Assembly (NCBI RefSeq): GCF_024360925.2
Contig: NZ_CP113517.1
Coordinates: 3,348,001 to 3,412,000, forward strand
Direction: 5' to 3'
Source: Methylomonas rapida
GTDB lineage: Bacteria; Pseudomonadota; Gammaproteobacteria; Methylococcales; Methylomonadaceae
Length of the DNA: 64,000 nucleotides
Of this stretch, positions 8,337 to 18,951 are shown in pieces. Below the pieces are notes generated by a model, which saw nothing but the letters and a program-made list of their open reading frames with translations, was not told the DNA's origin and did not search any database. The translations under genes were made by a program, and so were the position numbers. Within the stretch, counting starts at the first letter, position 1. Each line of letters opens with the position of its first letter.

Positions 8337-8945
8337 ATGAACAAAACCCAAAACCCAAAACGTCAAGCCATACTGACCGCCGCCCGGCAGGCCTTCATCA
8401 GCCACGGCTACGCCGGTGCCAGCATGGAAGCCATCGCCGAAGCGGCGCCGGTATCCAAGCCTACGCTATATAATCATTTTCACAGCAAACCGGACCTGTT
8501 TGCCGCGGTGATAGACTACGAATGCCAACATCTGCTTGGCACGCTCAGCAACGTACACACCGAAACCAGCGACCCGGTGGCAGGCCTGAGCGCGATAGCC
8601 GCTGCGTTCATCGATCTGACTTATGCCGACGAGGCGCTAAAGCTTTATCGCCTGATCATCGCCGAACAGCTACACTTTGCCGAACTGGGTCAGCTGGTTT
8701 ACCGTTCCGCCGTCGATCCGATCATGCAACGCATGGCCAGCTATCTCGGCGAACTGAAGGCGCGCGGCATTCTGGACGTCACCGACCTGGATACCTCCAG
8801 CCATTTGTTCCTGGACATGCTGAAAGGCGAAAGGCATTTTCGCTGCCTGATGGGGTTGCAAGCCGGCCTTGACGCATCGGAAAAACGCCAGTTGATCGAC
8901 GCTGCGGTAACATTGTTTTTAAGAGGTCACGGTTATGAAATCTAA
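8337..8945 (+). CDS. TetR-family regulator (AefR-like C-terminus)
   Basis: DNA-binding repressor, 202 residues. The N-terminal helix-turn-helix covers about residues 9-55: RQAILTAARQAFISHGYAG, MEAIAEAAPVSKPTLYNHF. The C-terminal ligand domain has the LYRLIIAEQLHFAELGQLVY pattern of AefR/TetR_C_7-type regulators. It is divergent from the emrAB-like pair and overlaps the next gene, the outer membrane factor, by 11 bases, so it heads a rightward operon and probably regulates both directions. No strong Shine-Dalgarno is visible before the ATG. Confidence 0.88.
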   Translation: MNKTQNPKRQAILTAARQAFISHGYAGASMEAIAEAAPVSKPTLYNHFHSKPDLFAAVIDYECQHLLGTLSNVHTETSDPVAGLSAIAAAFIDLTYADEALKLYRLIIAEQLHFAELGQLVYRSAVDPIMQRMASYLGELKARGILDVTDLDTSSHLFLDMLKGERHFRCLMGLQAGLDASEKRQLIDAAVTLFLRGHGYEI

Positions 8946-10341
8946 GCTTGCTGGATTGCTAGTGATGGGTGGCCTTAGCGGCTGCATGCTGGGGCCGGAC
9001 TATCATCAGGAAACACCGGCAGTGCCGGATCATTGGCAAGCCAACGTTTCTTCCCAGGCAAACCTGGACCCGGAAACCCTGAAAAGCTGGTGGAAGAATT
9101 TCAACGATGCCGGCCTGGACAGCTTGATGAACCGGGCGCTGGCCAACAACCTGGACGTCAAGATGGCGCTGGCGCGTATCGAAGAGGCCCGCGCGGAACG
9201 TCGCGGCAACCGCGCGGAACTGTTTCCGAGCGTCAACGCCACTGCCGGCGTGCAGCGGCAAGAGAATCCGTTTCCCGGCCTGGCGTCCGGCATTAAATAC
9301 GATTTGTTCGAGATAGGTTTCGACGCCTTGTGGGAAATCGATCTGTTCGGCCGCCAGCGGCGCCGGCTGGAAGCCGCCAGCGCGGATCTGGATGGCGCCA
9401 ACCAAGAATATCGGCAAGCGCTGGTGATATTGACGGCGGAAGTCGCCCGCAACTACATCGATTACCGCAGCCTGCAACGGCAATTGCACATCACTCGCGG
9501 CAATCTGGAATCCCAACGCCACACCCTGTCACTGACCGAAAAACTCTTCAACGAAGGCGTCGGCACCCGCCATGATGTGGTGCGCGCCCGCGCCCAAACC
9601 GAGGCCACCGAGGCACAGATTCCAGCCTTGGAGGCCGCGCAAATCGCGGCACAGCGGCAATTGGAAGTCTTGCTCGGCCAACAACCCGGTACCTTGAGCG
9701 AGGAACTTGCGACAGATTCCCCCTTGCCCCAGGCACCGGCCCAACAACTTTTGACCTCGCCGGCCGAAACCATCCGCAACCGTCCGGACATCCACGTCGT
9801 CGAACGGCAATTGGCGGCGGCCACCGCGATGCAAGGGGCGGCGATTGCCGAGTTGTTCCCGAAAATTTCGTTGTCGGCCTTTTTGGGGCTGCGCAATACC
9901 GACATCGAAACGCTGTTCAAATCGGCGTCGTTTTCCTACGGCACCGCCGCCAACCTGATGCAGCCATTGTTGAATTTCGGCAAGATTCAAGCCGGCATCG
10001 ATCTGGCCGAGGCCAAACAAAAAGAGGCCTATCTGGCCTATCAAAAAGCCGTGCTCGCCGCCTTGCAGGACACCGAGACCGCGCTGACGCATTATCTGAA
10101 GGAAGAAATCCGCCGGCAAAGCCTGGCGCGTTCGGTGGCGGACATGCAGGAATCGGTGCGCTTGTCGCAGTTGCGTTATCATGAAGGCGTCATCTCGTTT
10201 CTGGATGTTCTGGACGCACAGCGGGCCTTGTATCTGGCCGAGATCGAACTGGCCCGCTCCGAAGCCGCCACCTCGACTCATCTGATCGCGGTTTATAAAT
10301 CCATGGGCGGCGGCGCCAATGCGGCGCAAGAAAAATCCTAA
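8935..10341 (+). CDS. NodT-family outer membrane efflux lipoprotein
   Basis: TolC-like outer membrane channel, 468 residues. The signal peptide ends in a lipobox LSGC with Cys17 as the acylation site, followed by MLGPDYHQE, the standard NodT/OprM opening. Two repeats of the outer membrane factor domain are visible, with long helices (ALARIEEARAERRG; EGVGTRHDVVRARAQ) and the C-terminal LRYHEGVISFLDVLDAQR motif. It overlaps the TetR gene and is 19 bases before the YhiI-like adaptor. It is the only outer membrane channel in this island, so it may serve several of the pumps. Confidence 0.92.
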   Translation: MKSKLAGLLVMGGLSGCMLGPDYHQETPAVPDHWQANVSSQANLDPETLKSWWKNFNDAGLDSLMNRALANNLDVKMALARIEEARAERRGNRAELFPSVNATAGVQRQENPFPGLASGIKYDLFEIGFDALWEIDLFGRQRRRLEAASADLDGANQEYRQALVILTAEVARNYIDYRSLQRQLHITRGNLESQRHTLSLTEKLFNEGVGTRHDVVRARAQTEATEAQIPALEAAQIAAQRQLEVLLGQQPGTLSEELATDSPLPQAPAQQLLTSPAETIRNRPDIHVVERQLAAATAMQGAAIAELFPKISLSAFLGLRNTDIETLFKSASFSYGTAANLMQPLLNFGKIQAGIDLAEAKQKEAYLAYQKAVLAALQDTETALTHYLKEEIRRQSLARSVADMQESVRLSQLRYHEGVISFLDVLDAQRALYLAEIELARSEAATSTHLIAVYKSMGGGANAAQEKS

Positions 10342-10360
10342 ATCGTAAGGAGACGCGACG

Positions 10361-11425
10361 GTGCCGAGACATATGCCATCCACGCTGCTATTCGTCGGCT
10401 TGATCGCGGCCGCGGCTTTTACTCTCTGGTGGAGCTTGCACCCAAACGGCCTGCCGGCCGGCATCGTCGCCGGCAACGGTCGCATCGAGGCCACCGAGAT
10501 CGACATCGCCACCAAGACACCGGGCCGTATCGTCGAAATCCTGGCGCGCGAAGGCGACTTCGTCTCCGCAGGTTCTATCTTGGCCAAAATGGACACGCAG
10601 GTCCTGGAAGCCCAACGCACGGAAGCCAGGGCCAAGGTGCGCCAGGCCGAAAACGCCTATCAAGCCGCCAAGGCCATCGTCGCTCAACGCAAAAGCGAAC
10701 AGACCGCCGCGCAAGCCGTGGTCGCCCAGCGCCGCGCGGAACTGGACGCCGCCACGAAACGCTTGCGGCGTTCCGAACGCCTGGTCGGCGAAGGCGCCAC
10801 GCCGCAACAGGAAGTCGACGACAATCAGGCCCGGGTGTTGGGCATGCAGGCGGCCATCAGCACCGCCATCGCCCAGGTCGCCGCCGCCAGCGCCGGCATC
10901 GAAGCCGCGGCCGCCCAGCTCATCGAAGCGCAATCGACCATAGAGGCCTACAAGGCCACGGTAGTCAGACTGGATGCCGACATCGAAGACAGCCTGCTAA
11001 AGGCGCCGCGCGATGGCCGCATACAATACCGCGTCGCCGAACCCGGCGAAGTGCTGGACGCCGGCGGCCGGGTATTGAACATGGTGGACTTGTCCGACGT
11101 TTATATGACTTTTTTCCTGCCAACCGAAGCCGCCGGCAAGGTCGCGATCGGCAGCGACGTGCGCCTGATATTCGACGCGCTGCCGGGTTACGTGATTCCG
11201 GCCAAGGCCAGTTTCGTCGCCAGCGTCGCCCAGTTCACGCCCAAGACCGTCGAAACCGAAAGCGAAAGGCAAAAGTTGATGTTCAGAGTGCGCGCCCGCA
11301 TCGATCCCGGCTTGTTGAAAAAACACATCGAGCAAGTCAAGACCGGCGTCCCCGGCATGGCCTACGTCAAGCTCGACACCGTGCAGCCCTGGCCGCCCGA
11401 ACTCGAAGTCAAGCTGCCGCAATAA
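10361..11425 (+). CDS. yhiI: HlyD-family adaptor, YhiI-like
   Basis: Periplasmic adaptor, 354 residues, close to E. coli YhiI in length. The start is GTG, supported by AAGGAGA at 10347-10353. A single N-terminal helix (8-24) precedes [19 protein letters not shown], then a long coiled hairpin (85-205) rich in Ala/Gln/Arg, then [20 protein letters not shown]. In E. coli-type loci yhiI is directly followed by rbbA and yhhJ; here those partners resume only at 16202, after an RND pair on the opposite strand. The name rests on this split context plus family resemblance. Confidence 0.8.
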   Translation: MPRHMPSTLLFVGLIAAAAFTLWWSLHPNGLPAGIVAGNGRIEATEIDIATKTPGRIVEILAREGDFVSAGSILAKMDTQVLEAQRTEARAKVRQAENAYQAAKAIVAQRKSEQTAAQAVVAQRRAELDAATKRLRRSERLVGEGATPQQEVDDNQARVLGMQAAISTAIAQVAAASAGIEAAAAQLIEAQSTIEAYKATVVRLDADIEDSLLKAPRDGRIQYRVAEPGEVLDAGGRVLNMVDLSDVYMTFFLPTEAAGKVAIGSDVRLIFDALPGYVIPAKASFVASVAQFTPKTVETESERQKLMFRVRARIDPGLLKKHIEQVKTGVPGMAYVKLDTVQPWPPELEVKLPQ

Positions 11426-11459
11426 GCCCAAGAATTCCGTCAATCCCGCGCGGCGATCT

Positions 11460-12551
11460 TCATTTAGGGTGAGCAACGGCCGGCAGCACCCTCTCGGGCG
11501 GAACCAACTGCTCGCCACCCGACAAACCCGACACGATCTTGACGTAGCCATCCGCCAGCGGCCGGCCCAAGCGCACGAAGCGGCGTTCGATTTGGCCGTT
11601 GTTGACGAGCCATACCACATCCAGCTGCCCTACCTGGTGCACATAATTCAAGGGGATCGCGACGGCCTGTTCCTCGCCTTGCGGAATCCGCAAGCGAACG
11701 AACAAGCCCGGATACAGGCCGGGCCGGTTTTCCAGGCGCAGCTTGATCAGCACATTGCGCGCGTCGGGTTGGGCGGCGGGGACGATTCCCGCAATCGTCG
11801 CCGGCAGGGTCAGTTTTAGCGCATCGACCTCGGCTTCCAGCCTTTGCCCGAGCTTCAGGCCGACCGCGACCGATTCGCGGATATAGGCTTCGATGCGCAA
11901 CACCGCCGGATCGTACAAGGTCAACAGTTTCTTGCCGGGATAGGCTATCTCGCCGGGTTCGGCATATCGATCTATGACGCGCGCCGGATACGTCGCCCTA
12001 ATATGAGTGAAATCCAGGGTATGGCCGGCTTCCTTCAGTTGCGATTGGGCGGCAGCTTTCTGCGATTTCAGGCTTTCATAGTCGCCCTTGGCCACGTCGA
12101 GATCCGCTTGGGTCGCGGCCTCCTTGGCAAATAATTGCTGCGTGCGGCGGTAATGCGCCTCCGCCGCGCCCAACCGGGCATTCAGTGAATTAATGCTGGC
12201 TTTAGCCTGCTGGGTGCGGGCGGCCATGGTGTCGTCGTCCAGCGTGATCAACAAATCACCAGCCTTGACCGTGTCGCCAGCCTTGACATGAATGGCCTTG
12301 ATGCGGGCCTGGACCTGGGCGCCGATATCGCCGGCCTGTTTGGCTTCGATGGTGCCGGCGGCGGTTTCAACAATCGGCACGCTGAGCCGCTCGACGGTCA
12401 GTGTCGGGCCTTGATAAGCCGACTGGCCCGCCAGCGTGCCCGGCTTGATCTTGCTTTGAAAGGCACCGGCCATCCACAGGATCATCAACAGCAAAATCAG
12501 CAGCGTCAGCGCGGACAGCGCCACGGTTCTTTGAGTATCGGTCAGCATCAT
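11460..12551 (-). CDS. RND efflux periplasmic adaptor subunit
   Basis: Membrane fusion protein of an RND pump, 363 residues. One N-terminal helix (about 11-31) anchors it. It has the lipoyl halves GDIGAQVQARIKAIHVKAGD and THIRATYPARVIDRYAEPG around a coiled-coil hairpin (about 107-165), then the beta-barrel and membrane-proximal domains. Its start overlaps the RND pump stop by 4 bases (ATGA), a translationally coupled pair. The pair converges on the yhiI-like gene with a 34-base gap and has no outer membrane factor of its own. Confidence 0.9.
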   Translation of the reverse strand: MMLTDTQRTVALSALTLLILLLMILWMAGAFQSKIKPGTLAGQSAYQGPTLTVERLSVPIVETAAGTIEAKQAGDIGAQVQARIKAIHVKAGDTVKAGDLLITLDDDTMAARTQQAKASINSLNARLGAAEAHYRRTQQLFAKEAATQADLDVAKGDYESLKSQKAAAQSQLKEAGHTLDFTHIRATYPARVIDRYAEPGEIAYPGKKLLTLYDPAVLRIEAYIRESVAVGLKLGQRLEAEVDALKLTLPATIAGIVPAAQPDARNVLIKLRLENRPGLYPGLFVRLRIPQGEEQAVAIPLNYVHQVGQLDVVWLVNNGQIERRFVRLGRPLADGYVKIVSGLSGGEQLVPPERVLPAVAHPK

Positions 12552-15500
12552 GATGTGGGCAACTCGCTTTTTGCGTAAATCAAATAATAAACGGCTGGGA
12601 CGACGAACAAGGTAAACAAGGTCGACGCCAGTATCCCGAAGATGATCGCAATGGCCAATCCGCTGAAGACCGGATCTAGCACGATGACGATATTACCCAG
12701 CAAGGTGGTGCCGGCCGTCAGCATGACCGGCCGCATCCTGATGGTGCCGGCCTGACGCAAGGCGTCCTTCAAATCCAGCCCTTCGTTTCTGGCCTGCACG
12801 ATGAACTCGATCAGGATCAGCGAATTTCTGACCACGATGCCGGCCAACGCGATCATGCCTATCATCGCCGTCGCGGTGAACAACACCGGATCGGGACTGC
12901 CGTTGATGACGCGCTCGCCGAACTGGTTCAGCAGCCAAAAACCCGGCATGACGCCGATCACGGTCAGTGGAATGGCCGACATGATGATCAAGGACAGCGT
13001 CGTCGAGGCGGTTTGCACCCTGAGCACGAAGAAAATACCGACCAACGCGAACGCAAAGGCCAGGCCCATGTCGCGAAACACGTCGACGGTGATTTTCCAT
13101 TCGCCCTCGCCGCCCCATTCCAGGCGGATGTCATCCGGCAAATGCCAAGGCAGGCCGCCACCGGAATTCAGGAAGGTGCGCGCATCCCAGGCCGGCGCCT
13201 GGTCGTCGTTACCGTTCAGATCGGCGCCGACGTCGGCGATGACTTCGGCCGGCGTGCGGCCTTCCAGCTCAGCCATCACATAGACGACCGGCTGCAAATC
13301 CTTATGAAAAACAGGCAGATCGGTTTTCGACTCGACGAATTCACCGAGTTCGGCCAGCATCAATGGCCGAGCGTCCGGATTCAGGTCCGGCTTGACCGGC
13401 AGTACGCCAAAATCGTGCTGGCTGCTGCGTACGCTCAAAGGCAGTCTCAAACGGATGGGCACGGGCCAGATTTCCCGTTCCAGATTCAAGAAGCCGGCGA
13501 CGTGGCCGTGATTAGCCAGCCCCAGATTCAAGGCCAGATTCTCGGTGGAGATGCCAGCCAATGCGGCCTTTTCCTTGTCGGCTTCGAAACGCCAGCGCGT
13601 TTGCGGTTGCTCGACGCTGGAATCGATGTCGACCACGAAAGGCTCCTGGGCCAGCCTTGCCATCACCGCGGCGGCGGCATCGCGCTGCTTTTGGTAGGGC
13701 GTCAGCGTACCGCCGTAGATTTCGGCGACCAAAGTGCTGATGACCGGCGGTCCGGGCGGCACTTCGACCACCTTGACCGACACACCGCCGCTATTCAGCG
13801 GCGCCAGCAAGGCCCGAAGCCGGAGCAATACCGCATGGGATTGGTGCTCGCGCAGTTCCTTGGGCGCCAGCGTCAAACGAATGTCGGCCAGATGTGGCGC
13901 GATGCGGTAGTCGTACTGCCGCACCAGGCCGTTGAAATCGATCGGCGACGGCACGCCGACGAAAGCCGCGATCGCATTGACTTCCGGCAGGCGCGCCGCC
14001 AGCGCTGCCGCCGAGCGGGTGGTGGCCGCGGTTTGTTCCAGCGTGCTGCCCTCCGGCATGTCGACGATGATCTGCATTTCGTTCTTGTTGTCGAACGGCA
14101 GCAATTTCAACGGCACCATGCGCAGCACCGGCATCAGAGCCGTCAAAACGAACAAGGTCAGCATCACGATTATCAGCATCCAGGCGGCCTTGCGACTGGC
14201 GATGCAGGGTTCTATCAGCCTTGCGTAGAAGCTGGGCCCGCCAGCGCCCTCCTCCGTTGCCGCTGCCGGTTTCAAGGCCTTGCCGGACATCCATGGCGTC
14301 ACGATGAAGGCCGTGACCGTCGACAAGATCACCGCCACCGGCACGTTGAAGGCCATCGGCGCCATGTACGGCCCCATCATGCCGGTGATGAAGGCCAGCG
14401 GAATGAAGGCCAAAATGATTGTGACGGTCGACATCAACAGCGCGGTACGAATCTCGGCCATCGCGGCGATGATGCGCTGGTTCAGGCTGCCCTGGCCGAT
14501 GCGCATGAAGCGCTCGATGTTGTCTATGCCGGTGATCGGGTCGTCTACCAACAAGCCCAACGCCAAAATCAACGCGAACAGCGTGACGCGGTTGATCGTG
14601 TAGCCGAAAAACATGTCCAACGCCAGGGTTGCGCCATAACAGACCGGAATCGCCAAGCCGACCACCAAGGCCGGCCGCCAACCCAGAAAGATGCCGATGA
14701 ACAACACCACCGTGACGATCGCAAAGGCCAGGCTCGAAGTCAGGTTATTGACCTTATCATTGGCGGTCTGGCCGTAGTCGCGCAAGATTTCCAGTTTCAC
14801 TTCGGGGGGTAACAATTCCTGCTGCAATTGGGCGAGGCGTTCATGCAGGTTTTCGGCCACCGCCACCGCGTTGGCGCCGCGCTTTTTGGCGACCGCAATG
14901 GTCACCATCGGGTAGTCGACCCGGTACTGCGCCGCCAGTGGATGCCCGGCGGCGAAACTGAGCCAGCTGTAGCTTTCGGGTTCCTCGGGGCCATCGCTGA
15001 CTTCGGCCACATCGCGCAAATAGACCGGTATGCCGTCCACGGTATTGACGACCAAGCCTCGCAACGCTTCGGCCGAACGCACGAAGTCGCCGGCTTCCAG
15101 GCGTATCGCCTGATTATCGGCCGAGACGATGCCGGCGCCATGCAATTGATTGGCTTTCTGCACCGCCCGCGCGATGTCCAGCGCGGACGTATTCCGCGAG
15201 GCCATGCTGGCAGGATTCAACATCACATTGACACTACGGGCGCGGCCGCCGACCACGCTGATCTGATTGGTGTCGGCGATTTGCTGCAGTTGCACGGCGA
15301 TTTCGTGGGCGAAGCGGCGCAGTTCGTAATCGTCGTACAATTCCGGCGCCCTGCTCCATAGCGCAGCCAGCACGATGGGCACGTCGTCCACCTCGGCCGG
15401 CTTGACCTGCCAAGCCGTGACGGCGGCCGGAATTTGATCTTGGTTGGAATACAGCTTGTTATAGGTGTTCAGCAGCGAATCTTCGCGGTCCTCGCCGACG

Positions 15501-15859
15501 AAAAACCGCAACGTGACGATGGCCTGGCCGTTGGCCGAGCGCGAATAGACATGCTCGACGCCGCTGATCTGTGTCAGCAATTTTTCCAGGCGTAGCGTGA
15601 TCTGCTTTTCGATCTGCTGCGCAGACAGCCCCGGCGCCGACACGATGACGTTGGCCATCGGCACCACGATCTGCGGTTCCTCTTCGCGCGGGGTAAACAT
15701 CAGCGCGATGGCGCCCAAAGCCAGAGACAACGCGAAAAACAGTACCGGCAGGCCACCGCGCAAGGCGTAAGCGACTAAACGATCGAAGGGATGGGTGAAT
15801 GGCACTTCTGGAGTCGTCGACACGGCAGGCTCAGTCCTGGTTTGCTGATCACGAACCAA
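12548..15859 (-). CDS. RND-family efflux pump, inner membrane subunit
   Basis: Proton-driven resistance-nodulation-division transporter, 1103 residues, 12 predicted helices with two large periplasmic loops. The transmembrane helix 4 motif is LALGLLVDDPITGIDNIER: the paired Asp residues for proton relay are kept, but the usual AIVVVEN is replaced by PITGIDN. Near the C-terminus, NSLILIEFIVQARNEGLDLKDA matches the expected helix 10-11 region. The start is uncertain: the longest frame opens with TTG at 15859, and a GTG at 15823 is an alternative. The substrate cannot be named. It is the first gene of the leftward pump-adaptor operon. Confidence 0.92.
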   Translation of the reverse strand: MVRDQQTRTEPAVSTTPEVPFTHPFDRLVAYALRGGLPVLFFALSLALGAIALMFTPREEEPQIVVPMANVIVSAPGLSAQQIEKQITLRLEKLLTQISGVEHVYSRSANGQAIVTLRFFVGEDREDSLLNTYNKLYSNQDQIPAAVTAWQVKPAEVDDVPIVLAALWSRAPELYDDYELRRFAHEIAVQLQQIADTNQISVVGGRARSVNVMLNPASMASRNTSALDIARAVQKANQLHGAGIVSADNQAIRLEAGDFVRSAEALRGLVVNTVDGIPVYLRDVAEVSDGPEEPESYSWLSFAAGHPLAAQYRVDYPMVTIAVAKKRGANAVAVAENLHERLAQLQQELLPPEVKLEILRDYGQTANDKVNNLTSSLAFAIVTVVLFIGIFLGWRPALVVGLAIPVCYGATLALDMFFGYTINRVTLFALILALGLLVDDPITGIDNIERFMRIGQGSLNQRIIAAMAEIRTALLMSTVTIILAFIPLAFITGMMGPYMAPMAFNVPVAVILSTVTAFIVTPWMSGKALKPAAATEEGAGGPSFYARLIEPCIASRKAAWMLIIVMLTLFVLTALMPVLRMVPLKLLPFDNKNEMQIIVDMPEGSTLEQTAATTRSAAALAARLPEVNAIAAFVGVPSPIDFNGLVRQYDYRIAPHLADIRLTLAPKELREHQSHAVLLRLRALLAPLNSGGVSVKVVEVPPGPPVISTLVAEIYGGTLTPYQKQRDAAAAVMARLAQEPFVVDIDSSVEQPQTRWRFEADKEKAALAGISTENLALNLGLANHGHVAGFLNLEREIWPVPIRLRLPLSVRSSQHDFGVLPVKPDLNPDARPLMLAELGEFVESKTDLPVFHKDLQPVVYVMAELEGRTPAEVIADVGADLNGNDDQAPAWDARTFLNSGGGLPWHLPDDIRLEWGGEGEWKITVDVFRDMGLAFAFALVGIFFVLRVQTASTTLSLIIMSAIPLTVIGVMPGFWLLNQFGERVINGSPDPVLFTATAMIGMIALAGIVVRNSLILIEFIVQARNEGLDLKDALRQAGTIRMRPVMLTAGTTLLGNIVIVLDPVFSGLAIAIIFGILASTLFTLFVVPAVYYLIYAKSELPTS

Positions 15860-16201
15860 CTATAAACGCGAACGAGCGCGAATACAAAGCACCATGCAAA
15901 GCTAATGCCGGCGTCATTTTCGGTTGCTAGACAAGCTACAGTAACGTAAATAACCGAACCGGTTTCGTCTGGACTAGTGCTTTTCGCCCATTTGTCACCC
16001 CAACCACAGGCAATTCAGATGACAACCTTTTCTCCGCTTGCTAGAGTAGAACGGGTTTAGCGCGTTTCATGCATTTCAATCAACAAAACTTTCAAGCGAG
16101 ATGCCGACTTATGATTCGTTGTTGGAAAATCCAACATCCGCCCGCAACACCTGGATTTTCGCGCCTTTCGTGCTTCGCTCGCGCCCCATTCCGTTTTTGA
16201 G
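15860..16201. other. Divergent intergenic region between RND pump and rbbA-like gene
   Basis: 342 bases without a convincing ORF. It must hold the promoters for the leftward RND pair and the rightward rbbA-like pair. The only symmetric element I see is AACCGGTT (15957-15964) within an imperfect CGAACCGGTTTCG palindrome; nothing resembling the 8267-8286 TetR operator is present. No tRNA or strong hairpin. Confidence 0.4.
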
Positions 16202-18949
16202 ATGACTAGCGATAACGTCGTCGACATTCAAGGCGTCAGCCTGCGCTACGGCGACGTATCGGCCCTGACCGATCTGAATCTACGGATTCCCGCCAATAAG
16301 ATGATCGGCGTGATCGGGCCGGACGGCGTCGGTAAATCCAGTCTGATGGCGCTGCTGACCGGCGCCCGCGCGATGCAGCAAGGCAAAATCAGTGTGTTGG
16401 GCGGTGACATCGGCAATGCCGCTCACCGCCGCGCGTTATACCCCCGCATCGCCTACATGCCGCAAGGCCTGGGCAAGAATCTCTACTCAACCCTTTCGGT
16501 GCTCGAAAACGTCGACTTCTTCGGACGCCTGTTCGGCCAGCATAAAGCCGAACGGGCGCGGCGCATCGCCGAATTGCTGGACAACACCGGACTGGCGCCG
16601 TTCAAGGACCGCCCAGCCGGCCAATTGTCCGGCGGCATGAAGCAAAAGTTGGGACTATGCTGCGCGTTGATCCACGACCCCGATTTACTGGTTTTAGACG
16701 AGCCGACCACCGGTGTCGATCCGCTATCGCGTGCCCAATTCTGGGAACTAATAACCCGTCTGCGCCGGCGTCATGCCAATATGAGCGTGCTGGTTTCCAC
16801 CGCCTACATGGACGAAGCCGAACGTTTCGATTGGCTGGTGGCGATGGATGCGGGCCGGGTGCTGGCGACCGGCAGTGCCGCCGAATTGCGCGCGCAAACC
16901 GGCAGCGATAGCCTGGAAGCCGCTTTCATCCAGCTGTTGCCGGAAGACAGGCGCTCAGGCCACAAAGCCATCACGATTCCGCCACGCTCTGTGAACGGCA
17001 CGCCGGAAATCGCCATCGAAGCCGACGGTTTGACCATGCATTTCAACGGTTTCGTCGCGGTCGACAATGTCAGTTTAGCGATAGAGCGCGGCGAGATCTT
17101 CGGCTTTTTAGGCTCCAACGGCTGCGGCAAATCCACGACGATGAAGATGCTGACCGGACTGCTGGAGCCCAGCACCGGCCAGGCGCGGCTGTTTGGAGAA
17201 GTCGTCGACGCGGGCAATCTCAACACGCGTAAACGCGTGGGCTACATGTCGCAGGCATTTTCGCTGTATACCGAACTGACGGTGCGGCAAAATCTGGAAC
17301 TGCACGCCAGGCTGTTTCATCTGCCACAAGCCGAGATTCCGGGTCGCGTCGCCGAGATGGCGCGGCGGTTTTCCCTGAATGCTGTGATGGACGCGCTACC
17401 CGACTCCCTGCCTTTGGGGGTGCGGCAACGCCTGTCCCTGGCCGCGGCGGTGATACACAGGCCGGAAATGCTGATCCTGGACGAACCCACCTCCGGGGTC
17501 GACCCGATCGCCCGCGACGGCTTCTGGGAGCTGATGATAGACCTGTCCCGCCGCGACAAGGTCACGATCTTCATTTCCACCCATTTCATGAACGAGGCCG
17601 AACGCTGCGACCGCATCTCGCTGATGCATGCCGGCAAAGTGCTGGCCAGCGGCAGCCCGCAAACATTGATCGAACGCGGCGACCATGCCACACTGGAACA
17701 AACATTTATCGCCTATCTGCAAGCAGCCGGCGATGCCGAGCAACCCCGCGAGGACACGCATACAAACCCAGCCGAACCCTCGCCGATCGCGCCGCCAGCC
17801 CAACCCTTGACCACCGCGCGCCATTTCAGCTGGCTGCGTTTGTTCAGCATCAGCCGGCGCGAAGCCCTGGAGCTGCGCCGCGATCCGATGCGGGCGGCGA
17901 TCGCGCTGTTCGGCACCGTGTTTTTGATGCTGACCTTTGGCTACGGCATCACGCTGGATGTCGAGGATTTGCGGTTTGCGGTACTGGATCGCGACCAAAG
18001 CGCGCTCAGCCGCAATTACACGCTGGATCTCGGCGGCTCGCGCTATTTCATCCAGCATGCCCCGATCAGCGATTATGACGAATTGGATAGGCGCATGCGC
18101 AGCGGCGAACTCAGCCTGGCGCTGGAAATCCCCCCCAATTTCGCGCGCGATCTGCAGCGTGGCAATCCCATCAAAATCGGGGCCTGGATCGACGGGGCCA
18201 TGCCCAGCCGGGCCGAGAACATTCTGGGCTATGTGCAAGGCATGCATCAAACCTGGCTGCAGGAACAGTGGCGCCGGCATTCCACCACCCCGTCGCCGGC
18301 CGGGCTGATCGACATCGAAACGCGCTTTCGCTACAACCCGGATGTCGAGAGTCTGCCGGCGATCGTGCCCGCTGTGATCCCGATGCTGTTGATGCTGGTA
18401 TCGGCCATGCTCAGCGCCCTCAGCGTGGTCAGGGAAAAGGAGCTGGGCTCCATCCTGAATTTGTATGTCACGCCAGTCACTCGCCTGGAGTTTCTGCTTG
18501 GCAAGCAGCTACCCTATATTGCCCTGGGCATGGTTAATTTCTTCCTGGTCTGCGCGCTCGCGGTGTTCGTTTTCGGCGTGCCGCTCAAGGGTAGCTTCGT
18601 GCTACTGACCGTGGCCGCGCTGCTTTATGTGGCCGACTCTACGGGAATTGGCCTGCTGATGTCGGCTTTCACCCGCAGCCAGATTGCCGCCATTTTTGCC
18701 ACATCGATCGCCACCATCATCCCGGCCAGGCAATTTTCCGGCATGATCGACCCTGTGTCGTCGCTGGAGGGTGGCGCGCGCTTCGTCGGCGAAATTTTTC
18801 CGGCCACGCATTTCGTCACGATCTGCCGCGGCACCTTTTCCAAGTCACTGGGTTTCGCGGAACTAAGCGCTTCATTGCCGCCCCTCGCCCTGGCCATTCC
18901 GGTGATTCTTGGCTTGAGCGTTCTGCTGCTGAAAAAACAGGAGCATTAA
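16202..18949 (+). CDS. rbbA: RbbA-like fusion: two ABC ATPase domains plus ABC-2 permease
   Basis: 915-residue inner-membrane exporter of the YhiH/RbbA type (E. coli RbbA is about 911). NBD1: Walker A GPDGVGKS (39-46), signature LSGGMKQK (about 142), Walker [17 protein letters not shown]2: Walker [10 protein letters not shown] (about 304-312), [11 protein letters not shown] (about 403) in place of LSGGQ, Walker [15 protein letters not shown] linker is followed by the ABC-2 permease (about 545-915) with a large extracytoplasmic loop and [18 protein letters not shown]. RbbA was first described as ribosome-associated, but the context (yhiI, yhhJ) points to export. It precedes yhhJ by 2 bases. 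Confidence 0.88.
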   Translation: MTSDNVVDIQGVSLRYGDVSALTDLNLRIPANKMIGVIGPDGVGKSSLMALLTGARAMQQGKISVLGGDIGNAAHRRALYPRIAYMPQGLGKNLYSTLSVLENVDFFGRLFGQHKAERARRIAELLDNTGLAPFKDRPAGQLSGGMKQKLGLCCALIHDPDLLVLDEPTTGVDPLSRAQFWELITRLRRRHANMSVLVSTAYMDEAERFDWLVAMDAGRVLATGSAAELRAQTGSDSLEAAFIQLLPEDRRSGHKAITIPPRSVNGTPEIAIEADGLTMHFNGFVAVDNVSLAIERGEIFGFLGSNGCGKSTTMKMLTGLLEPSTGQARLFGEVVDAGNLNTRKRVGYMSQAFSLYTELTVRQNLELHARLFHLPQAEIPGRVAEMARRFSLNAVMDALPDSLPLGVRQRLSLAAAVIHRPEMLILDEPTSGVDPIARDGFWELMIDLSRRDKVTIFISTHFMNEAERCDRISLMHAGKVLASGSPQTLIERGDHATLEQTFIAYLQAAGDAEQPREDTHTNPAEPSPIAPPAQPLTTARHFSWLRLFSISRREALELRRDPMRAAIALFGTVFLMLTFGYGITLDVEDLRFAVLDRDQSALSRNYTLDLGGSRYFIQHAPISDYDELDRRMRSGELSLALEIPPNFARDLQRGNPIKIGAWIDGAMPSRAENILGYVQGMHQTWLQEQWRRHSTTPSPAGLIDIETRFRYNPDVESLPAIVPAVIPMLLMLVSAMLSALSVVREKELGSILNLYVTPVTRLEFLLGKQLPYIALGMVNFFLVCALAVFVFGVPLKGSFVLLTVAALLYVADSTGIGLLMSAFTRSQIAAIFATSIATIIPARQFSGMIDPVSSLEGGARFVGEIFPATHFVTICRGTFSKSLGFAELSASLPPLALAIPVILGLSVLLLKKQEH

Positions 18950-18951
18950 CC

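Noticed and set aside
10429-11472. 347-residue open frame overlapping the yhiI-like gene
   Set aside because: Another frame of the adaptor gene; the product is Arg/Gly-rich without membrane or domain features.
13013-14812. 599-residue open frame on the + strand
   Set aside because: It lies wholly antisense to the RND pump and its product is low-complexity Arg/His/Gln-rich, typical of shadows in GC-rich genes.
15951-15968. AACCGGTT palindrome as an operator for the RND or rbbA genes
   Set aside because: Short, imperfect outside the 8-base core and without a second copy; noted only as part of the intergenic description.
17400-17440. Degenerate signature (LPLGVRQ) in the second RbbA ATPase domain as a novelty
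   Set aside because: To my knowledge the same replacement occurs in other RbbA/YhiH proteins, so it is a family trait.
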